A program made the position numbers and the translations under genes. Positions 8,821 to 16,642 of a DNA stretch of 64,000 nt are shown in pieces. The stretch is from Aureispira sp050633105. GTDB lineage: Bacteria; Bacteroidota; Bacteroidia; Chitinophagales; Saprospiraceae. A model generated the notes under the pieces. It saw nothing but the letters and a program-made list of their open reading frames with translations, made no database searches and had not been told where the DNA came from. Position 1 is the stretch's first letter; each line of letters opens with the position of its first letter. The stretch covers positions 10,199 to 74,198 of the forward strand of contig JBOEFW010000042.1 of the NCBI GenBank assembly GCA_050633105.1, read 5' to 3'.

Positions 8821-10671
8821 TTAAGGTTCTAATTTAATAAACTGTCGATTGCTCAGCAAATATCGATGCGCTCCGATTTGAACAATCTCCCCTTCCTTTG
8901 TTGCGCTAATATCTAGGATATCTTGTCGCAACGTATGAATAGATCCCTTGGTTCTATGAGCAATGGTTAAATACTCCTCATTGATATCAGGTTTTAGGCT
9001 AGGGTAAAAACTATTCTGCTCTTCTGCTCCGCACAAAATAATTCGCACAGGTATTTTAATGTTGTACAACAAATCCATATCCCGCACACGACTGTAACTG
9101 TCCGCAATTAAAACCAGCTCTTGTACCCCTTCTCGTTGCTTTATTCCAAATAGAACCGCCTCTAAATCATTCTCAGGAGGTTCTCCACCGCCCAAACCAC
9201 ATGCCATCGCCTCTCCCATTGTATTCAGCACACTATCTACATCTTGCCAAACCCCTCGACAAGCATATAAGCCTCCTGTTTCTCCAATCTTCTTTGCACT
9301 AGCCATTTTATGGTTTCCATCATTAAAGAAGACATAAGAAATAGGCTCTCCTTTCTGCAAGCGCAGCTGGTGCCAAATCAACACCTGATCCAAATAGGGG
9401 CGCATACTTTCTGTTACATCCGTCACCACTACTTTACCTTTCCACAAAGCCTTATGACGTTGTAAAACAGCTAAAATTGGTTGTTTGCTCTCTTCGCTAT
9501 ACCTGGGGTTGAGTTGTATTTGCTCTTCTACAAAACGTGTTTTAGCACGAATTGCTTTACGAATACGCAAAGTACGCTTAATTGGAATAGGTTGTTGTGT
9601 TTCCATCAATTGCGCCAACCACTCTTCTTCCGCTTTTGTACTTTTAATAGAATCCAACTGGGCAGCTTCTATCGCAGCCTTCACACGTGACAAAGAGTCG
9701 CGTTTCTGAGCTTGAGCAGCTTGCTCTAAACGACGCTTCTTCCAATCAAAAGTTGACATTGATTCATAATAAATTGTTTCCACCAAAATATCCCTGTTAG
9801 CAGCTAAGTTAGTGCTATAGACTGCAAAATGCTTATTGTGTGTAGCATGCAGTGTATATTCTCTATAAAGAGGCACCAAAATTTGAGCAATACCAAAAGC
9901 ATTTGTAGTTGCCTCATAACGTTTCCCTGTTTCTTTATCCAACATCCAAAATGCTTCGCCTTCAATTACCTCTCCGTCTAAATCTGTAAAAATAAAGTTA
10001 AAAAGTGCTTCATTAACAGAGGCATATTGCGTCCGCCCTGGCAAACGTTCAAACAGGATTGTTTCGGTCCAATTAGCATAAGGCTTATTGGGTAATTTAA
10101 ATTTGTAATAGCTGGGGGCCCCTTCTAGATTTAGAACATACTGACAACCTATAGGCAAAGGCAACACCGCTCTTCCTTTTTCATCTGTCGTTACTTTATA
10201 AGGTCCTTTGCCACAATTACCTCTCAACAATAAGGTTTCTTTTAGAAGGGTTGGTGCCCCTAAACTATCTACTAATTGAAGGTGTACAGGGATAGAAACA
10301 ACTCCTGTAGGCAAGGTTGCTAAGTCATAACAAGGCATTGGGATCCGATGTCGGCTAAAAGGTTCTTTGGGGACATTAATTTGAGCAAAATCTTCCCAAT
10401 CTGCTAAGTGCAACGTATAATCCTGCCCTATCGGGAGCAAAATTTCCGCAATACCCTGAGCATTTGTCGTCAAGGACCAACGTCTTTGAGTTCTGATTTC
10501 TTCTACTTCAAAAGTCTTCTTATTCCAAGCCTTTGTTGTCAATGGATTGGACAAAACAAAAGTAACGACAGCTTGCTGGCGAGTAGGATTTAATTGGGCA
10601 TTTAGGAGGCCGCCACAAAGGCAGTTTCCAAAAAATAAAAGCCCAATGATATACATTTTACTGTTCCTCAT
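8821..10671 (-). CDS. large exported protein: three Ig-like repeats plus vWA-like domain
   Basis: 616 residues from the ATG at 10671 (the frame extends two codons to a TTG). A signal peptide precedes three related beta domains (about 30-110, 125-205, 225-300). Each has the motif 'TTxAxGxAxxLxPxxxxYxLxx' (e.g. TNAQGIAEILLPIGQDYTLH), like carboxypeptidase-regulatory or prealbumin-like repeats. A charged helical linker (310-390) leads to a C-terminal von Willebrand factor A-like domain from about 410: VVVTDVTESM is a variant MIDAS (DxTxS), followed by GLGGGEPPENDLEA and VLIADSYSRVRD. It is probably periplasmic or surface-located and binds a partner protein through a metal site. The function is not recognised. 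It probably forms a transcription unit with the downstream toxin-23-like gene. Confidence 0.75.
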   Translation of the reverse strand: MRNSKMYIIGLLFFGNCLCGGLLNAQLNPTRQQAVVTFVLSNPLTTKAWNKKTFEVEEIRTQRRWSLTTNAQGIAEILLPIGQDYTLHLADWEDFAQINVPKEPFSRHRIPMPCYDLATLPTGVVSIPVHLQLVDSLGAPTLLKETLLLRGNCGKGPYKVTTDEKGRAVLPLPIGCQYVLNLEGAPSYYKFKLPNKPYANWTETILFERLPGRTQYASVNEALFNFIFTDLDGEVIEGEAFWMLDKETGKRYEATTNAFGIAQILVPLYREYTLHATHNKHFAVYSTNLAANRDILVETIYYESMSTFDWKKRRLEQAAQAQKRDSLSRVKAAIEAAQLDSIKSTKAEEEWLAQLMETQQPIPIKRTLRIRKAIRAKTRFVEEQIQLNPRYSEESKQPILAVLQRHKALWKGKVVVTDVTESMRPYLDQVLIWHQLRLQKGEPISYVFFNDGNHKMASAKKIGETGGLYACRGVWQDVDSVLNTMGEAMACGLGGGEPPENDLEAVLFGIKQREGVQELVLIADSYSRVRDMDLLYNIKIPVRIILCGAEEQNSFYPSLKPDINEEYLTIAHRTKGSIHTLRQDILDISATKEGEIVQIGAHRYLLSNRQFIKLEP

Positions 10672-11039
10672 AAACAATTAGAGCTGTTTTTTAACGTTGT
10701 ATGTAATAGCAGGTATGTAATATGATTTAGTAGTGGCGATCTTGGTTAAGATACAAAATAGTTATCCTTCTTTTAAACAAAAACAGTTAGTTTTATCTTA
10801 AAAGCAGAAATTAGGCCACAGTAAATTTGGTTTTTATCGAATAATCGCTTATAATTGAAATTAGCTGACGCGAAAAAAAAGAGCTAAGCTACCTATACAT
10901 CCTCACATTATTACCTATTAACAACAAAAGAATCTTCAAAAACGTCAATGGTTCCAAACAAATAACGTTTTGTCTTCCCAAAATATTTGTTGTCGTTAGT
11001 ATTTACTAAAAAACTCTTACTACACTAAAAAAAAAGAGA
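10672..11039. other. 368-bp divergent intergenic region with candidate promoter
   Basis: AT-rich spacer between two divergent exported-protein genes. On the minus strand, TTTG (10781-10778) and TATTTTG (10760-10754), spaced 17 bases, form a plausible Bacteroidota promoter for the vWA-like gene. For the rightward gene only an A-rich tract directly before the ATG stands out. No ORF or RNA gene was seen. Confidence 0.4.
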
Positions 11040-11435
11040 ATGAAGGCTGTCACTAGTATTGTGTTTGTTTTATCCCTATGCCAATTATTAAGCGCTCAAA
11101 CCCCTACTGCTTCCACCAACAGTTCCCTCGCATCTACCGATGCTGTTGACTGGGCTAATTTTGAAAAAGAACTCCACAAAGAAAATTGGTCTTTCCACAC
11201 CAACAAAGAAAACAAATTACTCTACATCGATTTTGAAACACTTGGCGGAAAAATGAGTCGCTTAGTTCTCAAATCAGCTCAAGAAAAGGTTGTTGTAGAA
11301 GATAATCACCTTTTTGACCTTCCTGTTAATACTATTTATGAAGTAAATTTGGAAAACTTAGAAAGAGGTAGTTATTTTGTGGAACTCTACACTTACGACC
11401 ACCAGGTTATTAAGAAAGAAATTAACATACAATAA
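11040..11435 (+). CDS. small secreted protein resembling a free-standing T9SS sorting-tail domain
   Basis: 131 residues: signal peptide (to about SAQ20), a low-complexity Thr/Ser segment, then a compact beta domain from about residue 55 to the end. The end, YEVNLENLERGSYFVELYTY followed by DHQVIKKEINIQ, closely follows the pattern of the T9SS type A C-terminal domain ('IDLSNLAKGVYFVKI... KKIIVQ'), yet there is almost no cargo in front of it. It could be a degenerate or reduced T9SS substrate, or a protein that reuses this fold for something else. The HU/SPOR gene begins 28 bp after its stop, so the two probably form an operon. Confidence 0.7.
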   Translation: MKAVTSIVFVLSLCQLLSAQTPTASTNSSLASTDAVDWANFEKELHKENWSFHTNKENKLLYIDFETLGGKMSRLVLKSAQEKVVVEDNHLFDLPVNTIYEVNLENLERGSYFVELYTYDHQVIKKEINIQ

Positions 11436-11463
11436 GCTTTTTCACGGACTAAAAGTCACTTTC

Positions 11464-12453
11464 TTGGATTTAGCATCTTACATAGAAGAATTATTATACG
11501 AAAATGACTGTGTCATTTTACCGACAATTGGAGGTTTTATTGTCAATCCAACAACGGCACAAATTGATTTTGTGGAGCAACAGTTATGTCCTCCTAGCAA
11601 AAGTGTTTCGTTTAATCCTAAGTTAGTGAACAATGATGGATTACTTGTTCATCATGTTTCTCAGAAACAACACATCAGTTACAAACAAGCGCAAACAAAT
11701 ATAGAGACTTACACTCGACAAATAGAAAGTGACTTGTTTGAGAATAAAATAGTCCACTTTAATTCTATTGGTAAGCTCTACTTCAACTCTGATTCAAAAT
11801 TAGAGTTTGTGCCCGAAGAAACGAACTTCTTGCGTTCTTCTTATGGTTTGCCTACGATAGCTTGTACGCCGATTATGCGCAGCAAAGACTATCTACAGCA
11901 ACCACAAGCGGCTGCGACAACAACAGTTGTTCGTCGTTCCAAACGCAAAGGAACTGCTTTTATAACGCCTCTTCGAGTAGCTGTTGCAGCTGCCATCTTA
12001 CTTTTATTTTTAAGTATTCCTCTTATTCGTTCTACCTTCTCCAATAACACAGGGACGGCTAACAGCACTTTAGCCAAACAATCTACTACTTCTTCTACCA
12101 AGCAGGTAAAAGAAAAACAAGTCGCTTCCGCCTCTATTCTTCCTAGCACTCCTTCTGCACCAATAGAAGAACCAATTGTAGAAGAGGAACAACCCGTAGA
12201 AACCGTTGTTGCAACGCCAGTTGTAGATGAAAATACAGAGAATTATATTATTGTATTGGGTGCTTTTGGAAAGGAAAAAAATGCTTATCGTTTAGCAGAT
12301 AAATTGGCAAAGGATAATTACTTGCCTGATGTGACGGTTAAGAATGGTCTTAATCGTGTTGGTGTACAACTCAATTGTACAGCGGAGCAGCTAGCCAATC
12401 ACTTACAGTTCTTACAAGAAAACTACAATAAGAAAGCTTGGGTAGTCGATTAA
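11464..12453 (+). CDS. HU-like (CCDC81-type) and SPOR domain cell-envelope protein
   Basis: 329 residues if translation starts at TTG 11464. That start gives MDLASYIEELLYENDCVILP, the canonical beginning of Bacteroidota proteins with two CCDC81-like HU domains (about 1-150; note PTIGGFI and the SVSFNPKLVNNDGLL block). The frame is open further upstream but would overlap the previous gene and has no homologous content. A single membrane helix (about 175-195, AAAILLLFLSIPLI) is followed by a Ser/Thr/Glu-rich linker. The C-terminal SPOR domain runs about 260-329 (NYIIVLGAFGKEKNAYRLAD) and in other proteins binds denuded peptidoglycan at division sites. The cytoplasmic HU part and periplasmic SPOR part suggest a link between the nucleoid or a partner and the septal wall, but this is inference. 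Confidence 0.88.
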   Translation: MDLASYIEELLYENDCVILPTIGGFIVNPTTAQIDFVEQQLCPPSKSVSFNPKLVNNDGLLVHHVSQKQHISYKQAQTNIETYTRQIESDLFENKIVHFNSIGKLYFNSDSKLEFVPEETNFLRSSYGLPTIACTPIMRSKDYLQQPQAAATTTVVRRSKRKGTAFITPLRVAVAAAILLLFLSIPLIRSTFSNNTGTANSTLAKQSTTSSTKQVKEKQVASASILPSTPSAPIEEPIVEEEQPVETVVATPVVDENTENYIIVLGAFGKEKNAYRLADKLAKDNYLPDVTVKNGLNRVGVQLNCTAEQLANHLQFLQENYNKKAWVVD

Positions 12454-12460
12454 TTGACGT

Positions 12461-12979
12461 TTAGTTAATCCCTAAAAAATTCAAACAAGTACGGATAATA
12501 TCCTCCTCCTGTTCTAGAACTAGGCACAAATCTGCGCGTTCATAAATAGAGCGGCGTTCCTCTAATCTACGTGCGATCCGCTCTTCCAATTCTTCCGAAC
12601 TCAGAGCAGCTAATAAAGGTCGTTTGGCACGTTCTTTATCTAAACGTTGGACTAATGTAGCAATTGGCGGATCTAAAAAAATGCTCTGCCCATGTTCTTT
12701 AATCCAGTCCATGTTATTTTGATGAATGGGTGTTCCTCCTCCTAGTGCAATTAGTGTGGGAGTTTGCTCTAGTGTTTGGTATAATAGTTCTTGTTCTAAT
12801 GCTCTAAAAGCAGCCTCTCCCTCTTCCTCAAAAATTTGACGAATTGTTTTTCCAGCATGCTCTTCTATTAAGGCATCTAAATCAAGCGTAGGTAGATCTA
12901 AATGAGTGGCTAGGCGCTTCGTAATATACGATTTCCCAGCTCCCATAAAACCTAACATATAACAGTTAGTCGTTAACAT
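12461..12979 (-). CDS. aroK: shikimate kinase
   Basis: 172-residue enzyme that phosphorylates shikimate at O3 with ATP, step five of aromatic amino acid synthesis. The Walker A is GFMGAGKS (residues 9-16), the shikimate-binding segment is DLDALIEEHAGKTIRQIF, GGG is at ALGGGTP, and the lid region has KERAKRPLL with the conserved arginine. The start ATG at 12979 gives MLTTNCYMLGFMGAGKS, the normal family length; a longer frame exists but lies inside the preceding gene. It overlaps the end of the MarR gene by 14 bp, so it is probably translationally coupled to it. It ends 7 bp from the convergent HU/SPOR gene. Confidence 0.95.
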   Translation of the reverse strand: MLTTNCYMLGFMGAGKSYITKRLATHLDLPTLDLDALIEEHAGKTIRQIFEEEGEAAFRALEQELLYQTLEQTPTLIALGGGTPIHQNNMDWIKEHGQSIFLDPPIATLVQRLDKERAKRPLLAALSSEELEERIARRLEERRSIYERADLCLVLEQEEDIIRTCLNFLGIN

Positions 12980-13616
12980 GCTGTTCAAGGATATCCGTGA
13001 GATTGTCATCTTTCCTATCATGAAAAATAGGATTATGAAAATCATTAAGTTTGTGCAACAATTCTAACAAGCGCTTTTTCTCTGCATTTGTCAATGGCCC
13101 TGTAGCAATTTCACCAATACTTGCTAACGTTGGAAGCGCTCTATGAAAGATCTCTAGTCCTTGCTTCGTTAATTGCACTCGGCGAGCACGGCGATCCTCT
13201 TCATCTAAGAAAGATTCAATCAACCCATTCCGTTCTAAGCGACGGATAACTTCCATTCCTGATGTAAATTCACTGGTATTTGCTTGTATTAATTCATTTT
13301 TACGGAGGTCACCAAAATGATAGAGGGTAGCTAAAAAACCAAAATCTTCTGTGGTTTGTAAGAGCGATTGTTTGAATCCTTTTTTATAAAGAAAACGAAC
13401 GTATTTATGTGACAAGGCCAACAAATGGGTAATTTGAATATCTATGCTAGCATTCATGGAAATAGCAGTAGACTTAGATCTAGGAGCTGTTCCTTCTAAA
13501 GAAGGAACTTTTTGTAACCAGGTGATAAATTCACTAACAGAATTACTTTGCTCTGTTTTTTCAAATGCTTCTAAATAGGGCAATAAATCGGCTAATAAGG
13601 TATAATCCATTCCCAT
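12966..13616 (-). CDS. MarR family transcriptional regulator
   Basis: 216 residues with a winged-helix core from about 80 to 190. DFGFLATLYHFGDLRKNELI and TSGMEVIRRLERNGLIES form the recognition helix region, and DEEDRRARRVQLTKQGLEIF is the classical MarR wing. The N-terminal 70 residues are an extension of unknown role. ATG 13616 is chosen over a TTG one codon earlier. It is the first gene of a two-gene unit with aroK. A palindrome about 75 bp upstream (13690-13706) is a candidate autoregulatory operator. The ligand is unknown; control of aromatic metabolism is possible but not shown. Confidence 0.88.
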   Translation of the reverse strand: MGMDYTLLADLLPYLEAFEKTEQSNSVSEFITWLQKVPSLEGTAPRSKSTAISMNASIDIQITHLLALSHKYVRFLYKKGFKQSLLQTTEDFGFLATLYHFGDLRKNELIQANTSEFTSGMEVIRRLERNGLIESFLDEEDRRARRVQLTKQGLEIFHRALPTLASIGEIATGPLTNAEKKRLLELLHKLNDFHNPIFHDRKDDNLTDILEQHVND

Positions 13617-14031
13617 CAATATTTTATTTTAAAGAGGCGAATTAGTGTTGAATGATAAGGTAATTGTAGGACAACATAACGGGAATACATTCGTATTTAG
13701 TACGAACTAATAAAGAATTGAATTACAAATTCATAGTAGTTTTTTTGCCTAAATTAGGCCTACTAATGATTAAACTTTTGCAATAGTCCTCCATCTAACA
13801 CAAAAGTAATAAATTTGTTCAATAGACGTTCAATAAATTAAAAAACTAATTCTAAAAGTTGCTTTTTCTGCTCTAACTAGCCCTAATAAACTACTTTTTT
13901 AGAATTTCTTCAACTTACTATAATTTGAGGAAATTGTTTTATCGTAATAATAATTGATGATAATAGTTTTCCATCAACTATTATTATTATTAAATAGCTT
14001 AAAAAAAGGGTCAAATTTATAAAAAGTAGAC
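13617..14031. other. 415-bp intergenic region upstream of marR and downstream of the oxidoreductase gene
   Basis: Very AT-rich. It holds the palindrome TTCGTA-N5-TACGAA at 13690-13706. It also holds a weak 9-bp hairpin, ATAATAGTT/AACTATTAT, around 13966-13990, which may end the leftward oxidoreductase transcript. No ORF or RNA gene is supported. Confidence 0.4.
13690..13706. promoter_or_regulatory. palindrome, candidate MarR operator
   Basis: TTCGTA-TTTAG-TACGAA, a perfect 6-bp inverted repeat with 5-base spacer, located 74 bp before the marR start codon. MarR proteins usually bind such dyads in their own promoters. The assignment rests on position and symmetry only. Confidence 0.4.
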
Positions 14032-15732
14032 TTACTTTTTCTGACGCTGTAAGTCAGCAGGGGTTGGTTGTGAGGACCAATCATTGGCATAAGGAGCCAA
14101 TACAGCCGCTTCTTGAACTGCAGTAATATCAATTTTACCATCAGCATAGCGCGCTAAGGTTTTAAAAATAGCAGGCCGTTGTTTTTGTAAAACAATCAAA
14201 GAAGCATTGGCCGCAGACTTAACAGCAATGGGAACACCTCCCCCCAAATCAGCCCAATGTCCACCCAAAATCAGCCCTTCCACAGGTGTTTTATAGTGGG
14301 CAATCTTTCCTTCCATATTTGCCCGACCAGGGCGAGCCCCCATGATAGACCCTCCTCGATTATAACTATACCGCCAATGGGTAATTGGAGAAGCTACATC
14401 CATAAACAAAATATGCGCCCGCAAATCAATCTTCAACCGTTTTTCAATTCTATCTAAAATAGTTGCGGCAAACTCTTCTTTGATTGCATAATAGGCTTCT
14501 GTACGTACATATTTTCCTTGCGCATCTATTGTACACCCCCAATTTTCTTTATAATCCATATGCGCAGAAGAATAGATCGTTAACGTTCCCTTTCCATCAG
14601 GTGCTAATGATTGGTCTCGCAAACTAGGCGGGATAATAGAAATAGCTGTTGTATGAGGATTTCCAGAATCGTGCTCTGCTCGTTTTATCCCTCCTGCTTG
14701 TATGAGGATTAATTCTTCTGCGAAGCCCAATTCTTCTGGAGGGCAATCTAAGGCAATAGAAATAGCCACTGCTGAACTATACAATTCAGCTGCTTTTAGA
14801 TTGTCTTTTAGTCTTTGTGGAATGACATCTGGTGGCAACAAACGTTCATACAACAACTCCACATCACAAGCAGCAATAACTTGTGGGGCACGCACTTCAT
14901 GGCGTTTGCCTTTGTATTCAAACGCAGCACCAACAGCCTTTCCATTCTCTAATAAGATGTCCTCAACAGTCGCTCCATAAATCAAATGATTGTTGTAAGA
15001 AGTAACCACATGTGCCAACCATTCGATAAAAACTTGACTCCCTCCTGTTGGCGGCAATTGATAATCGTTAATATAAGCCCAAGCAATTGGGAACAAACAG
15101 GATAATAAATCGTGTTCAGAAGCCCAATAACGATGTAAGGCGGGATCTTTAAAAAACAAGTTCAGTCCCTTTGGAACACCTTCTTCCCCATGGTACCAAA
15201 TGTAGCGAAATAAGGGTTTGATAAAAGCCATCTTTTTAAACCCATGAGAAAGCTTATCTAAGGCAGTCATCGTATCCGTTGTACGAAAGTTTTCTGCATG
15301 CAAATCCCAAGTTTTTGCAATTTTTTGCGCAGCTTTAAAAAACTTCTCGATGCCTGCTTTTTCGTGTGGAAAATCGCGAATGAATTGTGCTTTTAGCACA
15401 TCAGGATCATTCGTCAATACATAGTCATGCCCTTCTCCTTTATTTCGATAAATACGAGTAAGGCTCTTAGGACGTGGGCGATCCTCTCCGATTAATTGGA
15501 AAACTTTGGTTACAATACCTCGTTCCCCACATTGATTAAGCCAATGTATTGCCGAATCAAAACGAAAATCCTTTCGGCGAAAACCTGCTAAATAGCCTCC
15601 TGCATGAGGCTCTTTTTCTAACACCGCAACAGACAATCCAGAACGGCTTAATAAAGCTGCAGCAGTCATTCCTGCAATCCCTGCACCTATAATAATGACA
15701 TCATACTTAGATCGCGCTACAATTTCGCTCAT
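14032..15732 (-). CDS. FAD-dependent phytoene desaturase / retinol saturase-like oxidoreductase
   Basis: 566 residues from ATG 15732 (a longer frame starts at 15771). The Rossmann FAD motif YDVIIIGAGIAGMTAAALLS sits within 10 residues of this start, which supports it. EKEPHAGGYLAGF is the second dinucleotide-binding segment and GLILGGHWADLGGGVP near the C-terminus is the C-terminal FAD motif of the CrtI/RetSat/carotenoid isomerase superfamily. Members desaturate, isomerise or saturate polyenes such as carotenoids and retinol. Without neighbouring crt genes the substrate is open. The next gene, a divergent alpha/beta hydrolase, lies about 200 bp away. Confidence 0.85.
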   Translation of the reverse strand: MSEIVARSKYDVIIIGAGIAGMTAAALLSRSGLSVAVLEKEPHAGGYLAGFRRKDFRFDSAIHWLNQCGERGIVTKVFQLIGEDRPRPKSLTRIYRNKGEGHDYVLTNDPDVLKAQFIRDFPHEKAGIEKFFKAAQKIAKTWDLHAENFRTTDTMTALDKLSHGFKKMAFIKPLFRYIWYHGEEGVPKGLNLFFKDPALHRYWASEHDLLSCLFPIAWAYINDYQLPPTGGSQVFIEWLAHVVTSYNNHLIYGATVEDILLENGKAVGAAFEYKGKRHEVRAPQVIAACDVELLYERLLPPDVIPQRLKDNLKAAELYSSAVAISIALDCPPEELGFAEELILIQAGGIKRAEHDSGNPHTTAISIIPPSLRDQSLAPDGKGTLTIYSSAHMDYKENWGCTIDAQGKYVRTEAYYAIKEEFAATILDRIEKRLKIDLRAHILFMDVASPITHWRYSYNRGGSIMGARPGRANMEGKIAHYKTPVEGLILGGHWADLGGGVPIAVKSAANASLIVLQKQRPAIFKTLARYADGKIDITAVQEAAVLAPYANDWSSQPTPADLQRQKK

Positions 15733-15929
15733 GTGTTCTATTCTTTGGATACTTTTTGATAATTTAAACACAAATTTAGCAAAATACTAAAACTTATTTT
15801 CTGCTTTTTTCAATAGTTCTAGTTTCCCTTTTGTAAAATTCCCTACAAGATCTTGGAAATAAAAAAGCAATTCTTAATTGTAATTTCAGCATACTATTCC
15901 ATCAAAGGAATAAGGTTTTAGAATCCCTA

Positions 15930-16631
15930 ATGAATATGAAAACAAATGTAATGGTCTATTGCTTGGCTGGCCTAGGGCTTGACTCCAATATTTTTAAACG
16001 CCTTAATCTCTCTGTCGCCAAAGAGGTACGTTATATTGAATGGCTCTCGCCAGAACGAAAAGAAAGCCTGTCGTCTTATGTTAACCGCATGGCTGAAGGC
16101 ATTTCAGCCACTTCCGATCCATTGGTATTGATTGGGCACTCTTTTGGGGGCATTATTATGCAAGAAATATCAAAACAACTCCCTACGGCTCATGTTATTT
16201 TGATCTCTAGTGTTAAAGCAAAAAAGGAAAAGAATATGGGCATGAATGTCTTTATGCGTGCCTTCCCTCTTCATAGAATGGTGACTCAGAAAATGGTCTC
16301 CAATTCTTTCAAATCTTGGGGAAAACACCACGGTTATGACAGCCCTGAAGCACAAGAAATTTTCTTGCAAGCCTCTGCAAAGCACAGTAATTATTACTTT
16401 AGATGGGCCACTTCTATGATTTGCGCTTGGAAATCTGAAGGCGTCACAACGCCCATCACACATTTGCATGGGACCAAAGACAAAACATTTCCCTTCCGTC
16501 GTGCTTTATCCCCTGTTATTGCCATAGAAAATGGTACTCATTTTATGGTTTTTAACAAAGCAGTACTCCTCAGTTCACTGATTAACAAAACATTGAAACA
16601 GGTGAATAAAGAGCAGTTAACCTCTTCCTAA
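15930..16631 (+). CDS. alpha/beta hydrolase
   Basis: 233-residue cytoplasmic hydrolase. LVLIGHSFGGIIMQE holds the nucleophile elbow GHSFG (Ser about residue 71), THLHGTKDKTFP the catalytic Asp, and ENGTHFMVF the catalytic His, so the triad is complete. The cap region between about 95 and 170 is short and helical. Esterase or thioesterase activity is likely but the substrate is unknown. The gene is divergent from the FAD oxidoreductase and converges with the next gene (11 bp between stops). Confidence 0.85.
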   Translation: MNMKTNVMVYCLAGLGLDSNIFKRLNLSVAKEVRYIEWLSPERKESLSSYVNRMAEGISATSDPLVLIGHSFGGIIMQEISKQLPTAHVILISSVKAKKEKNMGMNVFMRAFPLHRMVTQKMVSNSFKSWGKHHGYDSPEAQEIFLQASAKHSNYYFRWATSMICAWKSEGVTTPITHLHGTKDKTFPFRRALSPVIAIENGTHFMVFNKAVLLSSLINKTLKQVNKEQLTSS

Positions 16632-16642
16632 AAAATAGAAAT

